Shown here piece after piece: positions 1 to 11,281 of a stretch of 64,000 nt of DNA (positions within the stretch are counted from its first letter, which is position 1; the number at the start of each line of letters is the position of its first letter). Position numbers and translations under genes: made by a program. A model generated the notes under the pieces. That model was not told the origin of the DNA. It did no database searches and worked only from the letters and a program-made list of their open reading frames with translations. Source of the DNA: Pyxicephalus adspersus (lineage: Eukaryota > Chordata > Amphibia > Anura > Pyxicephalidae); contig NC_092860.1 of NCBI RefSeq assembly GCF_032062135.1, forward strand, positions 154,237,076-154,301,075. The letters run 5' to 3'.

Positions 1-273
1 ACAGTATACCGAATTATCGCATTTTCAGTATTTTTTCATTTATTTATGTATTCTTGTTTAAGCTGATTTTTGTGTATTTTAATTTTATTAAAAGTATTTT
101 TTTTTACAGGATTGTGTGTTTCAAACATTTTTTATATTCATGATATCTACTAGAACCCTGTTCGCAGATATTTCTGTAAGTTACAGGTCTACAATTTAAA
201 AAAAAAATTCATCAAAACCTGTAACGCTTTTGGTACAGAAATCCAGACCTCAGTGTAACGCTCAGGTGGTTAA
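1..273. mobile_element. End of a TTAA-flanked (piggyBac-like) MITE
   Basis: The segment ends in GCTCAGGTGG followed by TTAA at 270-273. Read from the other strand, the terminus is TTAACCACCTGAGCGTTAC, the kind of end seen on abundant short TTAA-targeting elements in frog genomes. The body is AT-rich with poly-T runs and has no coding capacity. The other end lies outside the window. A second TTAA element at about 39607-40127 has a related CC-rich terminus. Assignment to the piggyBac superfamily rests only on the TTAA target and the terminal bases. Confidence 0.5.
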
Positions 274-954
274 AGAGAAAAAAAAAAGAAACATCATCAT
301 ACTGAAAAAACAATAGTAAATGATTGAAAAACAGATTTTTTTTAATTAACTTTAGGGTCATTTCAAAGGACAAGGGAGCAATCTTTGCGTCTGGAGAAAA
401 CTATGTTTAATCGCCACATATGGAGGTTATTCTTTACTGTACGTTGTGTAAAAAATGTGGGTTAGGCTCTCTCATGGAATAGTTTTAGCATGTCATATAG
501 ATGGTTTTAGAAAAGCTTCAGGCATTTCTAGATGTACAGGATTTTATTGGGTATTACATATCCCAGGAAAATCTGATTGCCATAGGGAATTTTTGCAAAG
601 GGATTTTTTCCTGCTGATGTTAATTGAACCATTTTTATAAGGAGGTTTTTATCTAGAATCTGCAGGATTTCAAAAATGTTTATTTCCCGTTGAGAGAATT
701 TACATGATCTTCATCTGATTTTTTTTTTGCTAATCTACTTTTTCTTTTAGTGGACATCAGCTGCCTTCTAAATCATAAAATGTAAAAATCATTCATGGTG
801 TAACATCAGTAAAAAGAAGTGTTTAAATTATTTTTAAAGAGAGGTTGGGAACATTCCACTATTTAAATAAATGCCGAGAATCGCTTTAAATATATGTGAC
901 ACGCCTTTTTTCAGTGAATCTAGCACTTCCTAAATTTTGAGCAGATTGGACTCC
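274..954. other. AT-rich intergenic DNA, nothing recognised
   Basis: I see no gene, RNA or recognisable repeat here. Open frames are short and have no domain signature. The stretch has low-complexity A and T runs and ends near a small direct duplication, ATTATTTTGGAATTATCAAT, around 1010-1040. Confidence 0.4.
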
Positions 955-1760
955 TAGGCTCTACTGCAAATGACACTATCATCTGAGTACACAAACGCAT
1001 ACGTATCAATATTATTTTGGAATTATCAATATTATTTTGGAAGGTGCCTGGATTAGTCTGGAGTCCAAAGGGCATTCCTTTGTAGTAAGGTCCAAGGTTG
1101 TGATAGATAGGGGAGGGGCTAGTCTATGAATTAGTTAATCTACCCAGGTCATGGGGTAGGTATTGAATTTAAATACCTCATCCAGCTTATGAAAGTAATT
1201 GCAGACTGCAAAGCGCAATTGGGCTTGAGAATTATCACAATCAATTTGAACAACTACTCCGATATTCCTTACAAATAACTAGCTCTAACATCTGCTTGAA
1301 CAACTGCTTCTGAGACAGATTTCTGCTGGGCCATTGGTATGTCATATGTTTAATACACACTTTCATTCCAGGTTCAGTAATGATGTCATGTTTTGCGATT
1401 TTGGTATGCATAGGAAAGTCTGAAAAAGGCTTTTTGTTCCTCTGTAGGAACTCCCAAACCTGAGACAACTTGAATGCTGTATCTCCTTGCCTTTGGTTCA
1501 AACCCTGCACTCCTGTAGATATGGATTCTCTATCTTTCCAGTGCTTTAGTATATTTAATTCCAAATCCGGAATGGTTTCTTTTTCCCAGGTTGGTTCACT
1601 TTACAATTTAGCTCACCAGTTTTTCTTCTACCACTGTAATGGGCCCTTTCACCATGCCAGGAAATTCAACTGTTTGGAATAAGTAGAGCTACCCTGTCTC
1701 CAACATGCAAGTGTCTTACTTTTATGGAGCAATTATATACTCTGCACTGTAATTCATGGG
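955..1760 (-). pseudogene. Gypsy pol fragment: integrase C-terminus fused to RT
   Basis: On the minus strand, an integrase tail with a GDRVALLIP-like strand is followed by LNILKHWKDRES (about 1560-1525). Next come AKHDIITEPGMKVC (about 1390) and a linker, then RT-like LRFAVCNYFHKLDEV and FNTYPMTWVD, then TLDLT (about 1100). Each block matches the conserved order of Gmr1-like pol proteins. The reading frame breaks several times, and the RT catalytic YxDD region is missing because the copy stops near 960. The copy is non-functional. Confidence 0.6.
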
Positions 1761-2109
1761 CCTTAAGCAAATGGTTGCTACCCAATGGCATCACTCTGTA
1801 ATTAGGTCCTACATCTGGGAAACGTGCTTCAATATAGTTTTGGGAGGGCTAGCTACACTTTCTCATGCCTCCTCAAAAATATCCAATATGCTTTGATTGG
1901 AATAGTTTTTACAAATCAGCCTTACCTTATCCAGGCATGACACCTCAGTTTCCTTTAGTGTGGAGAGGTGCTTGGCGGCATCCCCAGCGAGCGTACAGCT
2001 ACCCCCCCCCCATTGGATTACCATTGAGCTAGTTGCAGTACCCACACTAGTTGCAGGTTTCCACGTTACACAGCAAGGGTATGTAGCTCCTCAGTAACGG
2101 TATTTTTCT

Positions 2110-2290
2110 CCACCATCACCACTAACTGCTCTGCTGTCTAGGTTTCACCAGGACTCACCCCCTTCTACAGATCAACCAGAAGGGAGTACAGATACTGATC
2201 TATCACAACCCATTCCATCATCTGGGGTGATGACAGGATCTGCATCCATTTAGTGACCAACTAGATAAGGTCCTGCAACCTTGGTGTCAG
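2110..2290 (-). pseudogene. Gag capsid fragment resembling the SCAN fold
   Basis: The minus-strand translation contains an MMEWVVIDQYLYSLL block, then a VSPGET segment, then TAEQLVVMVEKN. This spacing matches the SCAN/gypsy capsid C-terminal pattern: a VVxxQFLxxLPxEL helix, then WVxxxxPxT, then AEExVxLxE. It has in-frame stops and at least one frame change. SCAN domains of vertebrate zinc-finger proteins are known to derive from the capsid of Gmr1-like gypsy elements, which fits the pol order next to it. It is a relic with no predicted function. Confidence 0.55.
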
Positions 2291-2639
2291 GCTACATTAA
2301 TAGTGCCACCTATGTACCCGCTAAACACAAACCACAGTGGTGACAGCTAGACATTTACTTTTAGTTTATCATAGTCTTTGGCATTAGCTGAGCTAAAGAT
2401 ACTTGTCAGTTTTCTAGGGATCCCCAGACAGGAAAGCGGCTATTAGACATCACAGGTCATCCTTTTAGCTTCACCATCCTTTCAAATGTAGTTAATGATT
2501 TTCTGCAGATTATCTGCATACTGCAATGAAACAGGAAGGTCCACCCAGATCCTTCCCTTCTATACGGTCTAGGCCCTGTGATAACACTGGTCAACAAACA
2601 TTTTTTTGCCAAACAGAATAAAGTCATTTTAGGTTTTGC

Positions 2640-3620
2640 TTGATGCAAAGATTCTAAATATGGTATTGGTTTTGTTGGATTGACTTTAGTTTTTGAAAAA
2701 ATTACCTCAATAATAACCTCATAGAAAACTAATGAAACATGAAAATTAGATATGCCTACATATACAAAATTACATTTTTGAAATATTTAATGTCAATATA
2801 TTCTATATTCAGTATATTTACAGAACTAATAGCAAATAAGTCATTGAAAAATCAGTTTGTATGATTTCCTTTTATGCTGATGATCAGGACAATTATGTTG
2901 AAGGCTCCAGCAGTATTCTGCCATCATGTGTCTATCCCATCTGCCCTGATACCTCTCTTCCATCACCTTAAATCTTAATGGATCCTCTCCCCTTGTTCCT
3001 CACTGAAATCATCTAGGTTTTATGGAAATGTTTGCAAATGTAAATAGTGCACCTTTATGCTCATAGTAGCACCCAATTTTTTTAGGTTTTAAGATAAAGT
3101 TTTGCACCAGTTCTTCATAACTTATGGTTAGCGAAAAAGTTCTTGACAACCATGACATAGCTGTGCCAGGCAGAAGCGTCAGTATCAGTCATGTAACTTG
3201 TGAAATTTGAATAATTTATCAGTTTCTGAATCTGAGGTTCATCAAAGATTCTTGCTTTTAATTTTGCAGTACTCAATCCAGGGAAGAATCTACAAATGTA
3301 TTTAAAACAATCACCAACCTAGTTCAGAGCTCAAACAAATTGCTTCAATTATTTATGTGTAGTGGAGGGAGAATTATTTATTTTTTTTTTGTTAATAATG
3401 TTCGCTGCACCTTTTTCATGTTTTCCCTAGGAAACCATATCACTTTTTTCCAGTGATCTTGCTTTGTTCTACTATCCCACAAGCAGATGAAACATGGGTA
3501 GTTTGTGTATCCACTTTGCTGAAATGATTATTCAAGGAATGTTTTACTATACATCATTGTATGACAAGGAACACGTTACAATTTGTTTTGGAGATGTCAC
3601 TGTTTTTGAACTGATTCACT
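2640..3620 (-). pseudogene. Relic of a widespread uncharacterised multicopy ORF family
   Basis: Minus-strand translation across about 3430-2640 gives colinear conserved blocks in shifting frames: GDCFKYICRFFPGLSTAKL (about 3320-3265), AWHSYVMVVKNFF, then TMSIKVHY, then DDFSEEQGERIH (about 2980), and VMEERYQGRWDRHMMAEYCW (about 2950-2895). I recognise this pattern from intronless, unannotated multicopy proteins in insects and some vertebrates, but know no assigned function. Its multicopy, intronless character suggests transposon origin. This copy has several stops and frameshifts and is a pseudogene. Confidence 0.5.
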
Positions 3621-4395
3621 GTTAAAGTCGGGACAATACAAGGTTTATTATACCACCAAGCAGAAGCATTCTCTTCTGGTTTATACCATTTCCTTATGTT
3701 AGATAATTTGTCTGTATATGACAATGACATGCTGGTACACGCCCTGAAAGGGAAAGTGAGTAGAAATAGGCAGCTATAAATCACTAATTTTTCAAGGTAT
3801 ATATACTATGACAGGGTGTCTCATTGCTTGGCTGGGAATGTCCTGGATAGGGTGTATGTAGCTCCCAGGCATTTTGTTTATTAAATAGCTCCAGTAGTAC
3901 GTGTATTTGTCGGTCAGACAGTTGGCTGGTGTGAAAAGCCATTTCTAAGGGTCCTGGAACCAGCCAAGGAAGAGTTAGGAGGGATTCTGGGCCACCCGGT
4001 TCATGACCAGGTCTCCCCCAGGAAATATACACACAGGTGTTCTATTTAGTGTTGCAGCAGCAGACTGCTGGGAGCTCAGTGGTTTCCCAGAACCTGAAGG
4101 GAAAAGAGCTCAGGAGGAACAACACTTAAAGTAAGCAATCAGCTTTTTTTTTTGTTTATGCAAAAGTACCTTGCTTTGTGTATATTGTATGATCAGCCAG
4201 AAAGGAAACTACTAAAGAGGTAGTTAGTCACCCAGACAAGCTAGAACTTGTTTTGTTGTTTGTTTGTACACATTTGGATGCAATGAAGCATCCAGACAGG
4301 ATCCTGAAATTTATTTACAGAAAAACTAACCTTGTGCTGCCTCATTTTGAATTGCTGCCAGCTAGTTGCTACAAGTAATCCCCACAGCAAGCCCA

Positions 4396-4459
<64 letters not shown>

Positions 4460-5364
4460 CAAAGGTGGTGACTTCGTTCAAAGCGGCCTTGAAGAAGCTA
4501 CACTTCAAACACACCAGGTGCTAAATGTGTCAACAGGGTGTAATGAACTTCCTAAACTGACTTACCTGTGGTACTAAAAGCCCCAGCACATATTGCCCTT
4601 GGTGTCAGAGCGCTTAACCTCCTGAAAGGATAATTTATTGTACACAAAAGATGTAAACATAAAATTCGCACAGAAGAAAATTCCAGAGCACTAATGGGCT
4701 GGTGGAGAGAACGGCTCCTTTAAACTACTTCAATCATAGCAACTCAGTCACTCAGAATGGCCACCGGCGGCTCACCACCTCGTAGGCAGATTGGAATCCT
4801 TCCAGTTACATTTGTGAATACAGCACAGGGTATAAAGGTGGGTGTACACAATCTCTCAACCATATATGCAGTCCCTTTACCTTCCCCTCACACACCTCAT
4901 ACCTATTCCTCATAATTTATCCGGTCTCCTCATACCTTTTTCCTTTTTCTTTTTCTTCCACCTCATTCTCTGATTTCACACTTTTTCTTCAATGTTCCTG
5001 GGGGTGGAGTTCGCTCCTCAAAATTGCAGCCAATCACAATCTTCTTTCTGTGCAGCTCATATTTAAGTCCATGCTGCCGAAGCTGTCAGCTCAGTAGTTC
5101 CTGCAGCTATGAGGTTCCCATGGTTTGAATGGGTTTCAACCTAAGCAGCAAGGAGGGAGCTGACAGGAATGTTGCTCCTTATAGTATTTATAGTATTTGT
5201 TTTCTGGTTGCTGGAAGGTCAAATTGATTCTAAAAATTCCATACATATATCCTGACTGCTTATATACATTGATAAAATATTTTTATCATTCTCTCTGAAA
5301 TCTTCATCTGATGTGATTAGTCCCACCAAAGCTAAATCAGAGCCAGATAATGAGTGTGGTCATT
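3621..5364. other. Intergenic DNA with a TA microsatellite, no gene seen
   Basis: No coding region is convincing. An 82-codon open frame at 3784-4032 (minus) has no domain and looks like chance. Blocks around 4030-4140 and 4480-4800 have the balanced composition of old LTRs or other interspersed repeats, but no paired copy is visible in the window. Confidence 0.35.
4401..4455. repeat. (TA)n microsatellite
   Basis: About 55 bp of uninterrupted alternating TA. This run creates the spurious Tyr-Ile open frame on the minus strand. Confidence 0.95.
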
Positions 5365-6060
5365 AGGGATGAGCAATCAAATTTATTAAATTCAGTCTTG
5401 CGGCGAATTGGGCCATTCTCACTTACCAAACATGTAACATGGCCCCTGATTGCTCTTGCAGCCCTTTACTAGTAGTATGTGTACTTGTATAGAGTTTCTC
5501 TATCCAAGAACACAGGAGTGCTGTGTTCCCAGATATAGAAACTCTATCCAAGAACACATACTACTAGTAAAGGGCTGCAAGAGCAATCAGGGGAGCAGGT
5601 TGCTGTTGCAGCCCTGTACTATGTGTTCCTGGATAAAGTTTCTCTATCCAAGAACACAGCATGAATCTCACGACTGGCTGCTTATGAATGAATGCAGCGG
5701 CTGTGTTCATTCATAAAAGAAAGCCGCATGACTTACTCTGAGAGGAGAAGTATCGCGGCTACATTTATGAATAATGCCGTGAGAATCCTCCTCTCAGTGA
5801 GAGATCCCCGGGCACTACAGGCTTGCCCTCATTCTGACCTACAGTGCCCAGGGATCGCTCACTGACAGGAGGATTCCCACAGCTTTTTTTATGAATGTAA
5901 CCGCGATAATCCTTCTATAGTGATTTCCTATCTGCAAAATTTGGGCGAAATTTTGGGGACCCATCAGAACTTTAAAGAAATTTATGCGAGAATGCCAGAG
6001 AATGCATTCTGAACTGTCCAACGGATACAGAAGCCTATTAGTAAGAGAGTGACGTGTAGC
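5365..6060. mobile_element. hAT-like MITE containing a 55-bp-arm hairpin
   Basis: It starts with TAGGGATGAGCAATC, a hAT-like terminal motif shared with 42552-43075 and, in reverse, with TTGCTCATCCCC near 12848. Inside, 5443-5497 and 5535-5592 are reverse complements of each other, separated by a short spacer. The arms contain CTTTACTAGTAGTATGTG and AGAGTTTCTCTATCC. Later parts share with 7085-7440 and 42660-43030 the phrases on bracketed AGTGC and GGGGATTC text. Exact ends and target duplication are uncertain, and there is no coding capacity. Confidence 0.45.
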
Positions 6061-6594
6061 CACAAGTCACCCCCTCTGCATTTTTTTTTCTGGCAAGCTA
6101 TGTGATTTTTTATTGGTTGTAGCTCTAGAAAAAAAAATACATTTTTTGGAACTTTCATTTTCCTGCAACTTGAATGTATTTAATGATTTTAAATGAATTT
6201 CATCTGTTGTCCAAATAGGGAAATTTAGCTTATAATATAAATCCATAAATGCATGTTGTCATCAAGAAAACAAAAAGCCTCGCATATACTAAAAGGACAA
6301 TTTTATTGCAGCACATCACTAAAGAGCAGAAAAGGCACAAATCACAAGTAATTGTACAAAAATTTAACTAAACTAATAACGGAATTCTGGAAATTATGGA
6401 AATCTGATTTGGGGTTGTTTTACTGTATCGAGGTCTGGGCAGCTTGCAGTCATCAATTCAGCTATGAATCTTACATAACATCAATGTGTCCTTGTTAAAA
6501 ATGTGAAGCCATCTGCCCAAAAGTTGAATGGATGTGAAACAATAATTTTAACATTTTAAGTATTTAAAAGAGGAAATGAAGATTATGATTTGGA
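6061..6594. other. AT-rich intergenic DNA, nothing recognised
   Basis: No open frame, RNA gene or repeat with an identifiable partner was found in this stretch. Confidence 0.35.
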
Positions 6595-6900
6595 CTATTA
6601 TTATTATTATTACACAGTATTTATATAGAGCCATCATATTACGCAGCACTGTACATAGTCATGTCACTAACTGTCCCTCAAAAGAGCTCACAATCTAATG
6701 TCCCTGCTATAGTCATATGTCATTAATGTGTTCTAAGGTCAATTTTTTTAGGGGGAAGGCAATTAACCTAACTGCATGTTTTTTTTTTTGGAGATGTGGG
6801 AGGAAACCGGAGTACCCAGAGGAAACCCACACAGACACAGGGAGAACCTGTAAATTCCATGCAGGTAGTGTCCTGGCTGTGAAACTGGCAGTTGATGGAA
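6595..6900 (-). mobile_element. tRNA-derived SINE, tail and body
   Basis: In minus orientation it contains CCGGTTTCCTCCCACATC, GTTAGGTTAATTGCC and the tail AGTGACATGACTATG, then TATATAAATACTGTG and an AAT repeat. These match the complete plus-strand copy at 41134-41470. The tRNA-like head (right side) is degraded. It lies 3' to 3' against the ATT repeat at 6597-6612. Confidence 0.65.
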
Positions 6901-7084
6901 AAACTACAAGCAAATTAACTCTCCCCAAAAAATTAACTAAAACCCTTTACTCGTTCCCTGAAAGGGTTAAAATATGTGTAAAAAAAAAATTGGACGAGGC
7001 TTTATTGGTAAATTATTTTATTAAATGTGTGTGTTTGTGTAACAAAATTTTTTTTTTTTTTTTTTTTTTACAGGTTATCTCAAT

Positions 7085-7440
7085 GACAGGATGATTTCCA
7101 GGGTTGCAATGAGCACAGCCCTGGGAATCCTCCTGACAGTGAGGGATTGCAGGGCACTAGGTGTTAAATGAGGACGAGCCTCTCCATTCACCCCCAGTGC
7201 TCTGTGATTGGCTGAGGTTTTATGTTTCCCAGCCATTCAGCACTAGACATGAATGGGGACACTTGTGCCCAATCATCTCTAGTGCTCTGTGATTGGCTGA
7301 GAAATAGGAAACCCTGATGACAGCTCAAGCATCATCAGGATTTTCCTTCTCTCAGCCAATCAGGTAGCAGAGCAGTCAGCGGAGCTCTGCTATAAAGACA
7401 GCTCTACTCCCCTGATTGCTCCCGCAGCCCTAGAGGAGCT
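7085..7440. repeat. Interspersed repeat fragment
   Basis: It contains AGTGCTCTGTGATTGGCTGA twice, in the same orientation, about 80 bp apart. It is similar to the interior of the repeat at 42660-43030 (TTATTGGCTGAGGAAAGC). It has no coding capacity and looks like a piece of the hAT-like MITE family seen at 5365-6060. Confidence 0.4.
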
Positions 7441-7442
7441 GT

Positions 7443-7940
7443 GACATGTATTATAGATACAAATGTGCTTTAAAGCATAAATCACTCCACAGTTCTTGTC
7501 CAAATTACATTTCTGACCTGGTAAAAAAAAATACCCCCAGCCACTGTCTCCACTTCTCCAATGACCTTCAACTGACTTCCTCACTCCACATTAGCTTATC
7601 ACACGCACGGCTACAAGACTTCTCTAGAGCTGCCCCAATTCTTTGGAACAGTCTTTCCAGTCCTATTCGGCTTGCTCCTACTTTCTGCTCATTTAAAAGA
7701 ACACTCAAAACCCATTTTTTCAAACTTGCCCACCCATTTTTTTCTGTCCTTTGAAACCGTCACTTCTTCCCACCACAACATATCTCCCATCCTATTGTGT
7801 GCTAATTCCCCCACCTACTAGATTGTAAGCTCTTTGGAGCGGGGTCCTCTCCTCCTGTGTCACTGTCTGTATTTGTTTGTATTTGCAACCCCTTTTTAAT
7901 GTTCAGCTTTTCGTAATGTGATGGAGCTATATAAATCCTG

Positions 7941-7971
<31 letters not shown>

Positions 7972-7995
7972 ATAATAATAATGATAATAATATTA
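7443..7995 (+). mobile_element. L2-like LINE, 3' end
   Basis: The 5' part encodes the tail of a LINE reverse transcriptase: RLQDFSRAAPILWNSL, then IRLAPTFCSFKRTLKTHFF (about 7605-7720). That is the RAxSxAAPxLWNSLP...FKxxLKTHLF signature at the C-terminus of L2-type proteins. A 3' UTR with GATTGTAAGCTCTTTGG, TGTCACTGTCTGTATTTG and CTATATAAATCCTG follows, ending in an ATT/AAT microsatellite tail. It is 5' truncated, which is normal for LINE copies. The same 3' UTR occurs at 38985-39240 and, inverted, at 51250-51610. Confidence 0.75.
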
Positions 7996-9793
7996 ATAAA
8001 GGATCTTTTTTTCCTACTGATCTAAAATAAACCATGTGTAGCAATGTAGTAATTTCACTGGCTGTTTATGCATTAACGTATTCTATGATAATTATTGCAG
8101 TGTGTGTATTGCAATGTTCCAAGATGGTTGCTGTGCCCTTGGCACTTTGGGCATGAGGTCATCAGTACTGGCCTAGCCTGGGGCAGGGATTCTTGGGTAA
8201 GTCCTTGAGAAGGACATGATCTGGAGAGTCAGAGATTCTGTTGCATGTGCAGAGAAAGTATAACTTCAGACTGTAAGTTATGACACAATCCTCTCACTGG
8301 GACATACTGAAAGGACTTTAACATGTTTACACTGCTGCTGTTTGAAGATTGCAAAGTTTGATGTTACACTGGATTTCATATGTTGTTACTATTCAACACA
8401 GAGACTCTTTCTGCTAATACAGTGTGGATTATTGTCTATGAGTATACTATTCTCAACTGGGACAGCACTTGTTACTCACAAGACCCAACTGAGTGGAGGC
8501 ACTGCACTTATCAGAGATTTTATCCTGCTTCCACAGATAAAGTAAATGTTCTGCTCCTGTTCTTCCACATAGGTGGCGCCACAACACATCAGTAGATTGG
8601 GTCACATCAGATTGGGTCAGAATAGGGCTACGCATGTTTTATAAAGAGTTTTTTTTTTTTTTCTTTCCTCTGGGTAAATTGCACATAAAGGAATATGCAG
8701 GGTTTCTAGTATGTCACATTTCCCTTGTGATTGAACTTGATGGACTTTTGTAATTTTTTCAGCCTGATTAATTACATTTTGTCGTTATTGAAATGAATGT
8801 CTAGAAAAAGGTTTAAACATGAAAAAGTAAAATATCAAAGTAAAAAATAAAATACTGACCAAATCTTTCAAGGTTTCCCTTAATGTTGTGTCAAATTTAC
8901 GATTTATTTGTAAATCCTGCCATTAATGTCTGTCTTTATACAATGGAGTGCACTTGTTAGTACTTGCTTATAGTTATGCTGTGGGAACCTAAAGTATAAG
9001 ATAACCCTTAAGAACTTATATTGCTTTAAAGGAGGAATTGAATTGACAGGGCCAGGTCCATTGGCATACCCTGAGATGCCCTGAGAAACAATAAAGAGTT
9101 CATTGTTTTTTCATTTCAAACAATTAAGACTCTGCTTCTACTGTTAGATTAAAATTATCTGTAAGTTTAATTAAGGTAATGTCAGCCAGACACATAATTA
9201 TAGTGCAGAGATGGAACCTTCTCAGTGAAGGCAGTTTTCAGAAAGCTTATTTCTTGGAAATGTAAGGTTACAAATAGTCCCTGAGGAGAGAACTTTGTAC
9301 TATTATTCAAAAAACTTGTATCATCAATTATTGTGAAATCAAATACGTATGTTTAGTGATGGGACTACAAACAAATAAATAAATACATGATAATATTTCA
9401 ATATATTAGAGAGGAAAGAGTCAGACAAACACATTACAGCTCATTAAACATTTAATGGTAAATTTCCCTAATATATCTGCAGAACAAAGGAAGTAAATGA
9501 TTTGCTGCTGAATTAAATATAAACTTGCAACTGGTTTTGTGTAGGTGTATCAAACGAACTTCTTCATGTGCTGCTAGAATAATAATAATAATAATAATAA
9601 TTTTTATAATTGACTCAAAAATACATCAAATACAGGATATAAATAAAAAACACCAAATACCACCACACAGGTGTAATAAAGGGAGATGTGAGTATACTTT
9701 TAAGGTGATAATGATTGTTTTGGTTTCCGGGGAGTAACTGCAGCAGCCAAATGCATCAAAATGGCATGGGAAAACCACTAAATGTCTCAGGAA
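7996..9793. other. Intergenic DNA, possible old LTR, no gene
   Basis: About 8100-8660 has higher GC than its surroundings. Short overlapping frames there include HCTYQRFYPAS, which could be an LTR or readthrough of one, but I could not pair it with a second copy. A short AAT repeat lies at 9570-9605. Nothing else was recognised. Confidence 0.3.
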
Positions 9794-10025
9794 CATTGGG
9801 CCCAATGTAATAAAGCTCTCCAAGGATGGGAATGATACACTTTCATTAGTAAAGCTGGCTGATTCAGCAAACGTGGAAAAGATCTGGTACAGAATTAGAA
9901 ACATTTGCTAACTAATAATAAAATACTTTTGGGAAATCCATTCCAAGTTTGCTGGATAACCCAGCTTCACTGATAAAAGTGTATCCACTTCAGCCTTGGG
10001 GAACTTTATTAAACCAGGCCCAGTG
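9794..10025. mobile_element. Palindromic MITE
   Basis: The left end CATTGGGCCCAATGTAATAA and the right end read on the other strand, CACTGGGCCTGGTTTAATAA, are long imperfect inverted repeats. Both arms continue through AAGxTCxCCAAGG, ACACTTT and GCTGGnTxAxCCAGCAAAC for about 80-90 bp. There is no ORF. It sits directly before the V2R relic. The superfamily is not determined. Confidence 0.6.
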
Positions 10026-10283
10026 TGTTAATTATGTCAATTATGTTGGGAAATGTGTTAAATATTCCCTGTCGCTTCTGTTCTGACCAAGACTGTAATG
10101 TTCTGCACTGCCTTTAAAGCTAAAAATCCTGGGAGTTTCTTAAGGAAGTTGGTGGAGGTCAGAGTATATAAACCCATATTTTTTATTTACTCCTCTGTCT
10201 AAGTTCTAATCTGTGTTGGGTTATATGGGGCTTCTGGCAGCTGTAAGTCTTGTTCTGGCTTTCATGGTGAGGACATTACCTGA

Positions 10284-11150
10284 CATTAACTGATGCACTT
10301 GGTACAGTGTAGTTGCAGCTTTTCTTGGCCATTCAAATAAAGGTTGTGTGGTTGGGCCCCAAACCAGCTCTCAGCAGCATCTTTGACATCAGAAATGTCT
10401 TCAAAACATTGCCCCTCCAGATGTTTCTTCAAATTCGGGAACAGATAATAATCCAAAGGGGCCAGGTAAGGTGAGTAGGGGGGTTGGTGGGCCAATTGGA
10501 AACACAGGGTGTTCAATTTGGCAGCCACAACGTTTGACATGTGCGCAGGTGCATTGTCCTGCAATAAAAGGATCCCTTTAGTCAACTTTCTATGGTGTTT
10601 TGTTCTTAATTGCCTCCTTCAGCTGGTCCAGGAGGTTAGCATAATACTGTCCGGTGATACTAGAGCCCTGAGGTAGGTAATCCACCAACAATATCGTCTT
10701 TGTCCCAGAAAATGGACAAAAAAACTAACCAAAAAGTCTTGTGCAGCTTCAAAATGGGCCAAAACAACTTTAGATGCTTCAACTCATTCATTCTTCTGAT
10801 CACTGTTCAAACATTTCCGCACCCCCTTCACTGAAAGCTTGCGCATGTCTAAGATAGTGGTGATAACAGACCCAACAGTGAGATGCCAAGTATCTGGGCT
10901 ATCTTTTTGGTGGAATTTTTTGCTGGTCCTCAATAATCAGCTCATGGAAAGCATCGCAGGTTGCCGGGTCAGTTGAGGTTGGGGGGCGCCGACGGCCCGT
11001 AACTCCAATGACGTGAAACTTGCTTGTGCCTCTGCTATCACAGCTTCTCACTAAAAGAAAAAACAGTTTTAAGAATCTCAAAGACCTAATATTTGCACAG
11101 TTACATACTAAGATATTAGGATCTCATATGCCCTCACACTGATTTTTCTA
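10284..11150 (-). mobile_element. Mariner transposon with broken DD34D transposase
   Basis: A minus-strand transposase relic. It contains LLVDYLPQGSSITGQYYANL (about 10690-10630), then LLLQDNAPAHMSN (about 10570) and HQPPYSPYLAPLDYYLFPNL (about 10510-10450). There are 34 residues between the Asp of QDNAPAH and the Asp of APLDYY, the mariner DD34D spacing. N-terminal pieces extend to about 11080. Stops and frameshifts lie between 10600 and 10950, so it is inactive. It interrupts the V2R relic. The right boundary is approximate. Confidence 0.8.
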
Positions 11151-11281
11151 TTTCACCTGGAAGGGGCCAAAGCCTGGAACTTCTCAGCACCCCCCTGTAT
11201 ATGGTAGCCATGGAGTTATTCACCATACTGACTTCCAGTGCTGGAATCTTAGGAAGCATATTTATTTTCCTAAATGTACAT

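Larger units (their letters stand above)
955..2475 (-). mobile_element. Decayed Gmr1-like Ty3/gypsy retrotransposon
   Basis: Read on the minus strand, this is a truncated, frameshifted gypsy element. From 5' to 3' it shows a capsid-like piece (about 2290-2110), a poorly recognisable middle, the C-terminal GPY/F-type integrase module (about 1760-1500), and then reverse transcriptase N-terminal motifs (about 1440-960). Integrase lying upstream of RT is the Ty1/copia-like order known for Gmr1-like members of the gypsy superfamily in deuterostomes, and is not the usual gypsy order. No LTR was identified. Many stops show it is dead. Confidence 0.65.

Noticed and set aside
4241..4462. Tyr-Ile repeat membrane peptide
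   Set aside because: It is a translation of the TA microsatellite.
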